NCBI GenBank assembly: GCA_033439295.1
Contig: JAVTLE010000021.1
Coordinates: 1,364,009-1,428,008, forward strand
DNA length: 64,000 bases
Source: Deuterostichococcus epilithicus
Lineage: Eukaryota > Chlorophyta > Trebouxiophyceae > Prasiolales > Stichococcaceae
Direction: 5' to 3'
The notes under the pieces were generated by a model. The model did not search any database and had not been told where the DNA came from. It saw only the letters and a list, made by a program, of their open reading frames with translations. The position numbers were made by a program, and so were the translations under genes. The first letter of the stretch is position 1. Each line of letters opens with the position of its first letter. Of the stretch, positions 10,901 to 22,288 are shown piece by piece.

Positions 10901-13900
10901 AGGCGTCTTCTCATCGTGCCGCAGTGCGGCCGGGCGCGGAGGTGGGCCGCGTGCTGCTGCACTCGGGGGCGGCGCTGGCGGTGCTGCAGTGGAGGCCTGC
11001 GCCCGGCTTTGCGCCCGGCGCTGCTGACGGCAGGAACAAGGCGGGGCGAGGCGCCGAGGCGCTGTCCGCCGCGGACGCTCTGGCCGCCAAGCAGCTGCTG
11101 CGGGCGACGCTGCTGGGCGTGGGCGAGACGGTGCATGCGGCGCCGGCGGCCGCGGCGCCGCACGCGCCGCTGCACACCAGCCTGGCGTTCTGGGCGCTGC
11201 AGCCGGGCAGGTGAGGCCTCCGCCTTGCGCTTGGTCCCCTTGCGCTCGGAGTCTGGACACCTTGATCATTGCCGTCGGCGCTGCTGGTGCCATGACCCGG
11301 TCTACCGGCATTCACAGCTCGCATCGGCATGGCGTGACACCTTACAGAGAAAAGCTATGATGACCGCCAGTGTTGCGTCCATGCGTTGCAGTCTGTACTC
11401 TGAATTACTGACAAACCGCCTGCTGACGGCCGCCCACCTCTGTCTCTCAACAGCTGAGCTTCCCACGGCCAGACACACGCACCTGTCGATGGCCACATGT
11501 GCCCTGCCATGTGCAGCACGAGCCGCAAGCTGAGCTTCCCGCGGCATGCGTACCTGGTGGACGACGGCCACCTGGCGGCGTACGCGCTGCGCTCCGGGTC
11601 CCTGTCACCGTACGCGCTCATCCCGCCGCGCTCGGCAACTGGCGCGCTGCGGACGCCGCACCACCTGGTGCACTCCCCGACGCGCGGCGCATGGCTGCTG
11701 TTCTGCCGCACCGCCGCCGCCGACGGTGGGTGCCCCAGACTCCGTCGCGCCTCCCTGCGCTTGGTGGCGTCAGTGGACGTGGGACTTTTGGGGTAGTCAG
11801 GGCCGCGGGTGCAGGACGGGGGCGCATGCCATGTTTTGTTTCCACAGTGCACCCAGCCAGTCAGTTGCATTCGCATGCCTGAACAACACGCCTGCTGTGC
11901 AGGCGTCGGCGACGGCTGGGAGTTTGCGCGCCTGACGCAGCGCGGCGTGGAGCTGCCCGGGGACTCGGCCCCCTCCTTCCTGCCAGGTGCGACCTGCGGA
12001 AGCCATGCGCATCCGCTCAGCATGCCACAGCTCGCATCCCTGCAGCACCTCGTCCCGCCTGTGCTGCATGCACCCCCCCACCCGACCGACCAGCGATCCG
12101 GCTGCTGACGCCGCGATGGTGGCACCCCAGGCATCAGTGGCGCGTTCGTGGGACCCACCGACGAGTTGTTCGCGGTGCTGGCGCTGGACCGCGCCACCAT
12201 CGAGGTGTATGAGACGGACGCGGACGAGCTGCCCAAGCGCCCCGCTGGCAGCGCCGTCGCCAAGCAGGGCGGCATCCTGGCGCTGTTCCCCGGCCCCAAG
12301 CTGCGCGCGCCGCCGTGAGTCGCCTCGAAACAAGCATCTCACAGCAAGCCCCCCAAGGCCGGCCTTTACTTTTGCGCAGGGGCTGCTTGCGACCGGCTGG
12401 GGAAGGGGTGCTGGGNGATAGGGGTGGGGGATGGGACTTCTGCTGCCCTTTGACTGTTGGCTGCAGCTGCCGCCCTGCTGGCTGGGGAAACCTCTTCCCA
12501 CTCTTGGTTAGCAAGAGTGTGTTTGCTCTGGGGCAGGCTGGCGGATGAGGCGCTGGCAGCACTGGAGGACCGGGAAGCGGCGAGCGTGGGGCGCTGGCTG
12601 GCCTGGGCCACCGCCGACAACGAACTCTGCCTGGCGCACCTGCCGGCACCACAGCGCAAGGGCCGCGGCGGCCCCATCATGGCGGCGCACTCGCTCGCCC
12701 TTCTGCCCGGCGAGCATGTCACGCAGGTGCGCTGCTGCCGGCACCTGTCGACGGCCGACCGCTGGGGCGAGCATGCCCACGTGCATCTGCCAAGGATCAG
12801 AGGTCTCTGCCTGGCTTCGGGCCCCACACGCATTCGCACGCAGTGACACCCTTCACGTCCCATCGCAGCAGCACTTCTGTCGAATACACCAAGACAAGTG
12901 AGTTTGAGTCCACAGCCGGTCAAGCAGACCGCCGCCCCTCGACCAGAGACCAGCGGTGAGTGTGGACAGCGAGGCAGGGGCGGGAACGCGTGCTGACGGC
13001 AATGTGCTCCGCCCCGCCGTGCAGGTCGCCTGGCAGATGCTGCGGGAAGACGTGGACACCCCCGGCGGCCATGCGGTGAACCACCCGCCGGCGGTCGGCG
13101 CGGTGCTGACGAGCCAGCGGCTGCTGATTGTGAGCCCGCAGCTGCGGGTGCTTGTCGCGGGGCCGCCGTCGCCCGGCATCACCTCCTGCCTGTGGCTGGG
13201 GCCTGCGCTGCTGTACGCTACCTCCGAGCACCAGGTGACCCCCACAAGCCCGCCGGGTTTTAACAGTGCTCTCAAAGCGGACAACTGCTCGCACAGGGCA
13301 TGGCAAACTGGCTGGCTCTGCGGCGCGTCCGCCATGATGCTGCGTGCAGGATTCAAGCTGGTGCTCTTTCAATGCTTCGCAAGCCTGGCGCAAAGTAATA
13401 TGAGCCGTTCAGACAGCCGCCCTGACTGCACGAAGGGAGCTGCACCGCCCGGCACTCACCCTCTTCAACGTTTCCCACTCGAACATCTCATAAACAGGTG
13501 CCAATGCTGCGCAGGTGTGGCTGCTGCGGTGGGACGGGCAGGCGGTGCAGGTGGCGGCATACGGCGCGGGCCCCCGCGCCGCGCTGCTGGGCGCGCTGCC
13601 TGACCGGCTGCTGCTGGTGCGGGCGGCGCNGNGNGGNNNGGCGCAGATGGCAACGCGCGCTGTGTCGCTGCTGCCGCCGCTGCTGCAGGCGTGGGCCTCC
13701 CTGCCCGCCAGCGGTCTGCTGCCAGGTGCGTCCGCTGCTGTGGGCGGTCTGATGCGGGTCTGGCAATTCCCCGATCGAGCCAATGATGAGCCTCTCGGCC
13801 GTCGATCACTTTCAATGATGCCGATGCTAGCACCAATGCAGCGTGGCGGACAGGGTGGAGGGCAGCCACGCATGCGCAAGCTCAACACCGGACGCGTGCG

Positions 13901-16900
13901 GGTGATGCTGACTGATGCAGACGGGCAGTGGCGGGCGCGCTTGGAGATCCGACGGGCGCTGGAGACCTTCGACTCCAGTGCCGTGGACGCCGCCACCCTT
14001 GGCGCCCTGGTCGCCGGCGGCTACGCCGACCTGGCGGTGCGTCGAGGGCTGCTGTCTGGCGCATGATCGGCGTGTCTCAGTGGTCACACATCGCGACTGC
14101 ATGTAGCGTTCCAGCACTGTCAAGGCGGCTAGGGCTGCACCTGCTGCCTTGCACACGGGGAGAGCAGGGCAGCGCTCGGTTGCCGAGGTGGTTTGCAAGG
14201 CGTCACCCGCGCGGCTGACGCCGCCGCTGGCCACTGCTGGCCATTGCAGGTGCAGCTCACGGGCCACAGCCGGGCGCTGCACCTCAGCGCGGCGGACACG
14301 GCGGCGTGCGCCGCCGCCGCCGGGCAGTGGAGCGCCGCGCTCGTCACGCTCCTCGCCGAGTACAAGCGCTCCATCTACTTCCCAGAGTGCGTCGCATGGA
14401 AGGCATAGGCTTGACGACAGGTTATGCCCCGTCTGGAGCACGCAGACATGCCGTTGTCCGCATTTCTCATCGAGGGCCCGGGTGCAGCAGAGCTACGGTT
14501 GTTGCAGTGGCCGCCGATCCTCGACAGCATGGGCGTTTCCAGCGCTCAGCGCTGCCTTTCGGTGCTGCAGTCCGCCTCCCAAGGGGTCAGCACTGTACCA
14601 GCGCCTCATCGTGCTGGGGCGCGGCGCCATGGCCTACGGCAAGTTCAGCGTCGCGCGAGAGTGCTTCGAGGCCGCAGGTGCGCCTCCTGCCCACCTCTTT
14701 CGGTTTCTCGTTCGTTGCAGCTGCACGAAAGCAAACACTCGCCTCCGTGTCTCCCTCTCTGCGGAATCAGGTGCATCCATGCGACTGGAATTCGATCGAG
14801 CACCTGTTCTCGGCCCATTCAACACGAGGGTCCAAACACTGTTGCCGGCCGTCCACTTCCGTCACACCGTGTCTGCGTTTCCGGCGGCAGGGCAGTGGGA
14901 GGAGGTGCTGCCGCTGTGCGCGTTCCAGGGCGACTTTGCGGCGCTGCGCAACTTCACCAACAAGGCGCCGCCCGGCAGCCAGGCCGCCCGCGATGGCCCC
15001 CTGGTGCGCATTTCTAAGCTGTCCGGCTGCCCGCCACAAAACCCTTTCGTTGCATGCCATCAGGTGCAGCTTGCTTGGTGCATCGACACCGCGCATAGAC
15101 TGCACGAGGCTTTCTGTGGAATTTTCTGAGCCACGCAATGCAGCAGCGCGGCGCTACACCCTCGTCCGTTGCCTCTTGACTGACCAATTTGCTGGAGAGC
15201 CTCAATCGTGACCGCACCTTGCAACCCAGGTGGACAAGCTGCGGTGGCTGCTGGAGGCCCGTTTCGCCCGCGCGTCTGCCATTGGCGCGCGCACGCTCAC
15301 GGCCGACTGGTCCGTCTCCATGGGCGGCCTCGTTGGTGCGCCCCCTCTCACCTTTGCTGCTNGCGTCTGCCTCCTGCATGGCTGCTGTCACAACCCTCAG
15401 GTCACCCAAATATCACTCACGAGCGCTGTGCAATTTGAGCACCTCGACATCAGGTGCAAAGTCGAGCAGCAGGCAGACAGGCCCTAATGCAGCCAGGTCA
15501 TCGACCGACTGTCGCTGACCCGCTGCCACCTGACATGCAAGCATAGGCGCTCTTCCTGCTGCGCGCAGGTGACGCGGGGGAGGCGGTGGCGCTGGCGCCG
15601 CCGGGCAGCTGCGTGGCGATGGAGGCCAGCGTCGCGGGGCTGCCCTCCGACGCGCTCAAGGCCATCGACGATGTCGGCGCCATTGACCGCCTGGACGCCT
15701 CCTCCCTCGCGGTGCACATTTATGAAAGCCCTTTTGGAGTAGCCTGTGCGCGGGCGCCTGCTCGCTGCATCTGCGAGCTGTGCCACGGCTGCGGCTGAAA
15801 CAGCAGCCACGGGCTGGCAGGCTGCCCTCACAACAGGAGAGCTCGACGGCGCCCTTCCGGTCGGGCTTGCTGCTGCCGATCCACCCCCGTTCAGACAGCA
15901 CTTTCGGCGCCCTTGCCGTGGCTTCGAACCCAGCTGCGCTCCGCGCACGCAGGCGTACGTGGGCGGGGAGGTGACGGCATCGGGGCGCACCGCGGTGCCG
16001 CCGCCGGAGGCGCAGGAGGAGGTTTTCGACCTGTCCGCCCTGGAGGCCCTCGCCAGCGCCCCCTCCGCAGGTACCGCCTTGTTGTCGCACGGACATGCTG
16101 CTGTTCGTTGGTCAAAACGCCTGCAGGCCACACCACACTGCAAGGCCTTGTTCCGCCGGCGGCAGCCTCTACAGTTGGCCTCCGCAGGCGGTGCACCCAA
16201 TGGTGGGACACAGGGCCTTCTCCGAGGCTGTTCGAGGCTGCTTGTCGTTGGCTGAAAGGCTTTCGACGAGGATAGTTGTGAGGACAGTTGTGTTTTTCGA
16301 TCAATGATGTAGCCACTGAATGGCAGCAGCCGGGAAGGGTACCTCGAGAACATTGAGGCGTCTGCTGACCAAACCACAGGCGGGTTGGGTGCCTCCTCGG
16401 CGGGCGCCTGGAGCGACGACGACGAGGCAGAGGGCAGCGTGCACTCTTCCGGCCTGTTTGCGCCCTTCCAGCGCTCCCGCACCTTCCGCTCCGACCGCGC
16501 GGACTCCGTCGCCGAGTCTGTGGACCCGGACCCCACCAATGCGGTGAGAGTCCCCCAAGTTCCGCGCCACTGGAGGTTCGTGCTGCCTCTGAACTCTGTG
16601 TCACTGGGCTCTGTGCCACCTGCTTTTGTGAGCCGGCCGGGACGACCTGAAGCCGCGCGGTGGCCGTCAGCGTGCCACTGTCAGCCCCATTGCAGCTGGC
16701 GGTGTTTGTGCATCTGACGGTGAACCTGGGCACGTGCGGCAGGCGTTTGACGCGCTCACCGCCGCTGCGGGCCCCAACGGCGGCCCGGCGCCGCTGCTGG
16801 ACCTGTCCGAGGAGACGCCACGGAGCAGCAGCGGCGGCGGCGGGGCGTTGTCGCCACTGCTAGACCTTGGGGGAGACTCACCAGCGGCGAGCGCCGGCGC

Positions 16901-19900
16901 TCCTAGGGCCGTCAGCGAGGTGGGCTCTCTGTGCGACTTAAAGAGGAGGTGCAGAGGAAGCTCTTGTGCTGCATTTCCATGCTCTGTGAGGCAGCTGGAC
17001 ACATGCTTCACGCACTGCCGAGGCAAGGAGGCCTGACGCCATCTCGACCGCGTCCGCTGCCCACAATCGTCAGGAAGCTGCTACGCAGTCTGGCGAGCTT
17101 GTCACCACACAAAGGAGCGCCTGCACGAGAAGGACTGTCACTTAGACCTTGCACACGTCACAGGCATCTGCGCAGTCGACCCGGCAGCCGCCGCAGGACC
17201 TACTGGGCGGCCTCGATACCCCGGAAGCAGCGTCGACGGATGCGCAGGCGGCGGCGCGCGCCCAATTCAAGGGCGACACAGCGGACCACGGCTTCAACAG
17301 GTCAGCGCCCTTGTTGCTTTGTGGATCATGGTCCTACCAGAAGGGGGTGGCTTCGCTTGCATCTGCAGTGCGTGCCTGTTTGCTGATGTCCTGCAGCGAC
17401 GAACCTTGCAAGGCATGCAGCGACAGCCTGGCAACTGCATTGCGCAGCTCTGACGAGGAGGGAGGCGGCAAGGACGGTGCAGGCAGCACGGCCGGCGGCA
17501 GCACAGCCGGGCCTGCAAAGCGCAAGTTCGACATCCGCATCCGCGACAAGCAGGAGGTACACGCACTGCCTTTGGCTTTCCTGCTCTGCTTTCCCGCCCT
17601 ACTGCACGAGCCTGCAACTCAGAGCTGCGAGCAGAGAGCCCAGATTGCATGGATTCTTTCAGTCGTCTGCCAGGCCAGCATGTGCTTTGCTAGACTGGCT
17701 GCCGAAATCCCGAAGCCATCCTCAGATGTGCGCAACATTGCAGGGCAGACTATTGCTGTTGCATCGCCCTTCGCGTGCATGATAACTATATTTCCCTTCG
17801 CCGTCTGCAACCGCCGCTCACCATACATGCCCCCAAACAGACGTCCCGGCATGTGCGTGCACAGGCGTCCTCAGGCGACAACACGGAGGCGCTGCGGGCG
17901 GCCGTCGGCAGCCTATCGCTGGCGCCACCATCGCTGGCGTCGTCCGGGGGCAGCGGCTCCCCCGCCCTCGGCGGCAGCGCGATGCGCGCCCGGCCGCAGG
18001 CTGCCCCCAGCCGCCTGGCGCCCAGCCTCTCGCAGGCCGCGTCCGCGGCGGTGCGCCTTGTCTAACATCCGCCAGCAGACCATTGACATGCGTTTCATGA
18101 GGCGGGACAAGCACGTGTTGGAAATGGAACAGTAGGGCTGAAACACCGCCAGGAAAGTGGTATGGCCTGAGCTGCTGCATCTGCCGTGCGCATCCTTCCG
18201 CCAATCTGCCCTGCTCACCTGGCGTTCCTCCGCCCTCGCCCGCAGGCGAACGACCCCTTCGCCACCAGCGCCCAGCTGGCTCCGGTGCAGCCGGCGGCGC
18301 CGCAGCAGGCGCGACCGCGGCCAGCGCCGCAGCCGGTGCGGGTGCCCACCGCGCGCCGCCGCCGCGCGCCGGCCCGCTGCCCGCCCTCTTTGGCGAGCCC
18401 ATGGGTGAGCATTTACGTGCATTCTCAGTGCCCCGGCTCCCTCCAGCCAGCCACCCCGTAGTCATCATGCCCTACAGCCAGCTCACCCGCATGCGACTCT
18501 CTACCATCCTCCAGCTGCTCGCAACCAAAACCTTGTCTGGCTGAGATGTCAGTTTCGGATCGCCTCAATCGGTGCAGCTGCCACGGGCTCTGCGCTCCTT
18601 GCTGTTGCCATCGGTGCGCCCTGCCGGCGATGCTGTTGTTGTCCTGCGCCGCTGCTGCTTGTTTCCAACCTCTCGTGCCGCGTGCTGCAGAGGACGCGCC
18701 GCTGCAGCCGCTCACCTCGGGGCTGGCGCTGCCGGCGCCGTCGCGACCCACGGCCGCAAACCCCCTGGGCCCAGACACGGCGCGGCCGCCGCAGCCGGGG
18801 GCAGCCGCGCCGAAGCCGCCGCAGCAGCAGCAGACGCGCCCCGTCGGTCCGCCGCCAGGCGACTACCACCAGCAGGTTGAAAAATACATGCTTCCTGTGC
18901 AACCGATGCCCCCATGCAGCCTGTGACGCCGGCAATCCACACCGCCACCCCTGGCGGTCCCCCAGCTGCTGGGCCTGCAGTGCAAGCTTGATTGGCAACC
19001 ACAATGTGCTTGCGATGTGATTGCGATTGTTTGTGCTCGTTCCCCTGGCAGGGCGTTTCGCACATGGAGGCGGGCCGCTGGGGCGCCGCCATCGGCGCGT
19101 TCACAAACGCAATGCGGGCGGCCGCAGCGCAGGGGCGGCCGTCGGGGCAGGATGCACAGGTGAGACTGTCTCGAAAGCTATGCGTCCCGTGTGCACCGGC
19201 AGCGCGTTGCGCAGCACTGCCGGATGGGTCTGCTCACAAGGAACCGTCTCTTGACAGCGGCGCACAGATGCCATGCCAGTGCAAAGCGGCGTCTGCTTCG
19301 CGCGCTGTCTGGGCGAACCGGTGCACGAGCCCAACCAGCATCCCCTTGCCTTCCTTGCACCAGGACAGTTGGACCAACCTCCTGAAAGTACTGATGCCTT
19401 CTCTGCTTGGTCCAGTATTCAGAACATCGCCTCTTCAGGAGGCGGTCGATTGCTCCTTGCCCCGAAGCACTGACCTCCTTTTCCTGCACCCACGGAGCAG
19501 TACCTGGCGGCGGTGCGGCTGGTGCGGGAGTCCACGACGGTGAGCCGGGTGCAGGGCGCGCGGCTGACGCGGTACGCCGCGGCGCTGCCAGGCCTCGCGG
19601 AGCGCCACCGCCTGGCGCTGGCGCAGTCCGCCGCCACCCGCAACATGGAGGTCCACAACTACGGGTGCGCTCAGCACACCTGCAGGACGAGCCTGGCGGC
19701 GGGCAGTGCCGAGGCACGATCGCAATCTGGGAAGCAATGCTGAGTGAGAAACTTAAACAAGACGCGGGGATGGAGAGAAGCGCATGCGGCTGCGGGCACC
19801 TGATTGCTGCATGTAAGGGTGGCTGCGGCATGCGCTGCCGGACAGCAGGGATGGCGGCCCGAGGCGGATTACCGGGTCGCCTCCTGCGCTGAATGTTGTC

Positions 19901-20342
19901 ACATACTCCGTGTGCAGGTACGCGGTGCAGCAGCTGAGCTGGCTTGTGGAGAAGTCGACAGGCGTCTCCCCCGACTCCTACCTGAGGCAGCTGCAGCAGA
20001 AGATCCTGGAGTGCGACCGCAAGGGCCCCAGCAACGCCAGCATCCCCTTGGGTGCGCGCCCGTGCGCATGCGCCCTACCTTGAATGGCATCCTGCGGCGT
20101 CATTCGTCTCATGGCCTGCAGCTGGAGGTCGTCAGGCTTGCTTCGATCGGCAGTGTGGCGGCTCCTCTTGAGCTTCAGAGGCCATGCATTGGGGCGTGCG
20201 GTAGGCTTTGTCGTCGGTGCTGACGGCGGGCTGGTTTGTTTGCACATGCGCAGACGAGAACATGGGCGTGTTGCGGGCGCTGGGCACGGCCACCACGCCA
20301 ACGGAGGTGGATGCCATCCTGGAGCCGGTGCTGCTGGCGTAA
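7914..20342 (+). CDS. TWD40-2: TWD40-2, large TSET/TPLATE-complex coat subunit
   Basis: More than 25 exons over 12.4 kb match plant TWD40-2 (TTRAY-type) in order. The N-terminal beta-propeller part includes HAAALHPQHTTIAI near 8190, APIVGLAAHPS near 9080 and a TASGFVTAWELID exon near 9700. Then come LTSQRLLIVSP and LWLGPALLYATSE near 13110-13230, WLLRWDG near 13520, and the helical part ALYQRLIVLGRGAMAYGKFS near 14600. A long disordered linker (16300-18900) contains KFDIRIRDK, a block conserved in plants, and NDPFA. The C-terminal helical part holds RNMEVHNYG near 19640, and the protein stops with ILEPVLLA. TSET/TPLATE is an ancient adaptor-like coat acting at the plasma membrane in endocytosis with clathrin and AP-2. 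Start: the Met at 7914 opens a Lys/Arg-rich exon that flows into the conserved one. Oddities: ambiguous bases at 12416, 13630-13639 and 15362, and no Cys-rich end like the one I recall in the land-plant protein. Individual exon edges were not all checked. Confidence 0.88.
13630..13639. other. Cluster of ambiguous bases inside a TWD40-2 exon
   Basis: Six N calls interrupt a G-rich coding stretch between LLLVRAA and AQMATRAV. The reading frame is kept on both sides. Single Ns also occur at 12416 and 15362. These look like unresolved base calls in GC-rich sequence rather than a true gap. Confidence 0.85.
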
Positions 20343-20640
20343 GAGTGACATTCAGGAATGCGCTGGCGGACATGCGACACGCTGCCAGTAATATGCACCT
20401 CAAAGCAGGCGCTGCTGGCGTGGACGTGGCCTCGTCTCAACTGCGGAGGACTGGACGACCGCAGCGTCATGGTGACTTGCAGACTTAGTCGCCGGGGTAT
20501 GCCTTGCGCTGAACAACCTCGCGCACGCGCTGGAGCCGTTGTGCACTACATGTTTACCAGCAAGAATCTCGCATGTGGCACAAGGATGGCTTTGCAATGT
20601 GAGCTAGGTAAGGGTAGTCCAATCGAGGCAAAGGACCGTT
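20343..20640. other. Tail-to-tail gap between TWD40-2 and heme oxygenase genes
   Basis: The 298 bp between two converging stop codons must carry both 3' untranslated regions. No TGTAA-type poly(A) signal is obvious on either strand and no gene is seen. Confidence 0.5.
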
Positions 20641-22009
20641 TCAAGCAGTCCAGGCTGTCCACAACTTGGCCACCACTAATGCACACACAGCGGCGCCGAC
20701 AGCCAGCCCCAGCTGCACCTCTGCTGGCACTAGGCGCGCGTATGCCCTCGGCCAGTCCAGCCAGCTGACCGGGTAGCCCTGCACGATCGCGTTGTTGAAG
20801 GCGAACACCCTGCAGTGCTCCCGAACGACCACCTCCTGCTGCTCCGCTGGCAGCTTGGCCGCTGCGTCATTGACCGCTGCCGTCCATCCCTTCCGTAACC
20901 GGTTTGGGGACTCCTGTCAGAGGCCATTCGAGGTCTTTACAGTCGCTCGTTTGCGACTGATGCGTCAAGTCAGCACTGCGAGCAGGGTGCGAAGCAACGC
21001 GGCACAGCAGTTGCAGAAGCAAAACTGGCGCGCCTGTGGGTCGAACTCGAAGACCTTGGTGCCGCGGTCCTCTGGCAGCTGCAGTGCCTTGCGCGCCATG
21101 CGCCTGCACATGATGCAATAGGAGTTGGCATGGCCAGTCATCATGCTTCGGAGTGTCTGACCAGTGACAGAGTGCACCTCTACATTGGCTGCTGTTAGAT
21201 AATGGCAGGAGCTGAGAGGTCACTGCGCCATTCCACCTTATCATCTGTCCGCCTGCCAGTATAGCCGAGTGCTGAGTGTAGACGTGCGCCAGCAGCAGCG
21301 CTGGATCCTCAGCGACAATCGATGCCAGGTGCTGCAGGTACCGCTCGACCGCTGGCGGCGCCGCGCATGCTGACTGCCACTGCGACCTACCGAGAATAAG
21401 CCATCGAATTTGCTGACCGCCAAGCCGACAGCGCAGTGGCACGTCAGTTTGTGTGCATTCCTGTCAAGAGATATGCAGAGTGCATGAGGAGCAGCAGGGT
21501 CATCACCCTAGCAGGTACTCCAGATCTGCCTCGAACGCTGCCGTCCGGCTGATCCGCGGCATGAGCGAAGCCAGCGGCGCCAATGCTGTAGAGCACATAG
21601 CATGACGCAGTGGATCTTTAGGCTTTTGCCAGTCCGTTATGCCTCACAGCAGTGTGTCATCATTAAGGCGCTGGACAGCCGTACACGCAGAGGACTGTAC
21701 ACCTGGCGTCGATTGGCACGCCTGGCAGTGCTCCTCGAGCGCGCGGAAGACATGATAAAAGTAGCCCAGAGCGATCCCGTACCGCTGCTTGCCTGCCGTG
21801 AAAGCGACCAATAGCTTGGCATTCACCTGCGTACCAATGTGATGCTGTGAAAAGACAAGCTCTGCCGTTGCTCTTCAGCGAGGCAACGTCAGATTGGCGA
21901 GTCTCACCAGAGCATCCGACACGCCGTGCACCTCGCGGCTCGCCGCTCGCAGCCTGTCAGTGAATGCATTCTGCTGCGCATCAAGCGGCGCATCCACCGC
22001 AGAAACCAT
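20641..22009 (-). CDS. HMOX: Heme oxygenase with C-terminal membrane anchor
   Basis: Heme oxygenase opens heme to biliverdin, CO and iron using reductase-supplied electrons. Exons: 22009-21908, 21826-21703, 21585-21507, 21386-21237, from 21103, and a last one to 20641. Exon 1 gives LRAASREVHGVSD, where His28 fits the proximal heme ligand (His25 of human HO-1). Later come GYFYHVFRALEEH, AAFEADLEYLLG, EDPALLLAHVYTQH and the distal-helix block AGGQMIRRMARKAL, matching the family's SGGQ region. The last exon ends in a hydrophobic stretch, VQLGLAVGAAVCALVVAKLW, a likely tail anchor as in animal HO-1/HO-2; plastid heme oxygenases lack this. Phases agree through exon 5; the exon 5/6 junction is not settled. 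The frame is open upstream to a Met at 22138, which would add 43 residues of uncertain role; I prefer 22009. Converges with TWD40-2, diverges from HFLX. Confidence 0.85.
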
Positions 22010-22288
22010 GCTTTCTCGTGCTTCAGATGGAGGTCCGACTTGACAAGGAGGACGATGCACGTCAGTAGTGAGTGTGACAGGATGGCTGCTGGTTTGAGTG
22101 CTGCGAATGACAAACTGCACCTGCTTTGCTCCTGCCACGTGATCAAAAGGGCAGCTGTTCAGAGTGCATCGGTGTTCACAATGTACACTGCATAGTTTGC
22201 ACTAACTAGGAGGATTGAAACCGTTGCAAGAATTCCTCCAGCGTATTCTATGGGCGCATCGCCTTGACAGTGCCCAAGTGTTGGAGCC
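22010..22288. promoter_or_regulatory. Short head-to-head gap between heme oxygenase and HFLX genes
   Basis: Only 279 bp separate the two start codons, so the promoters overlap or are shared. If the upstream Met at 22138 is used by the heme oxygenase, the gap falls to about 150 bp. Confidence 0.4.

Noticed and set aside
10911-11330. Long minus-strand frames opposite TWD40-2 exons
   Set aside because: High-GC exons keep antisense frames open; the plus-strand frame carries the conserved TWD40-2 sequence.
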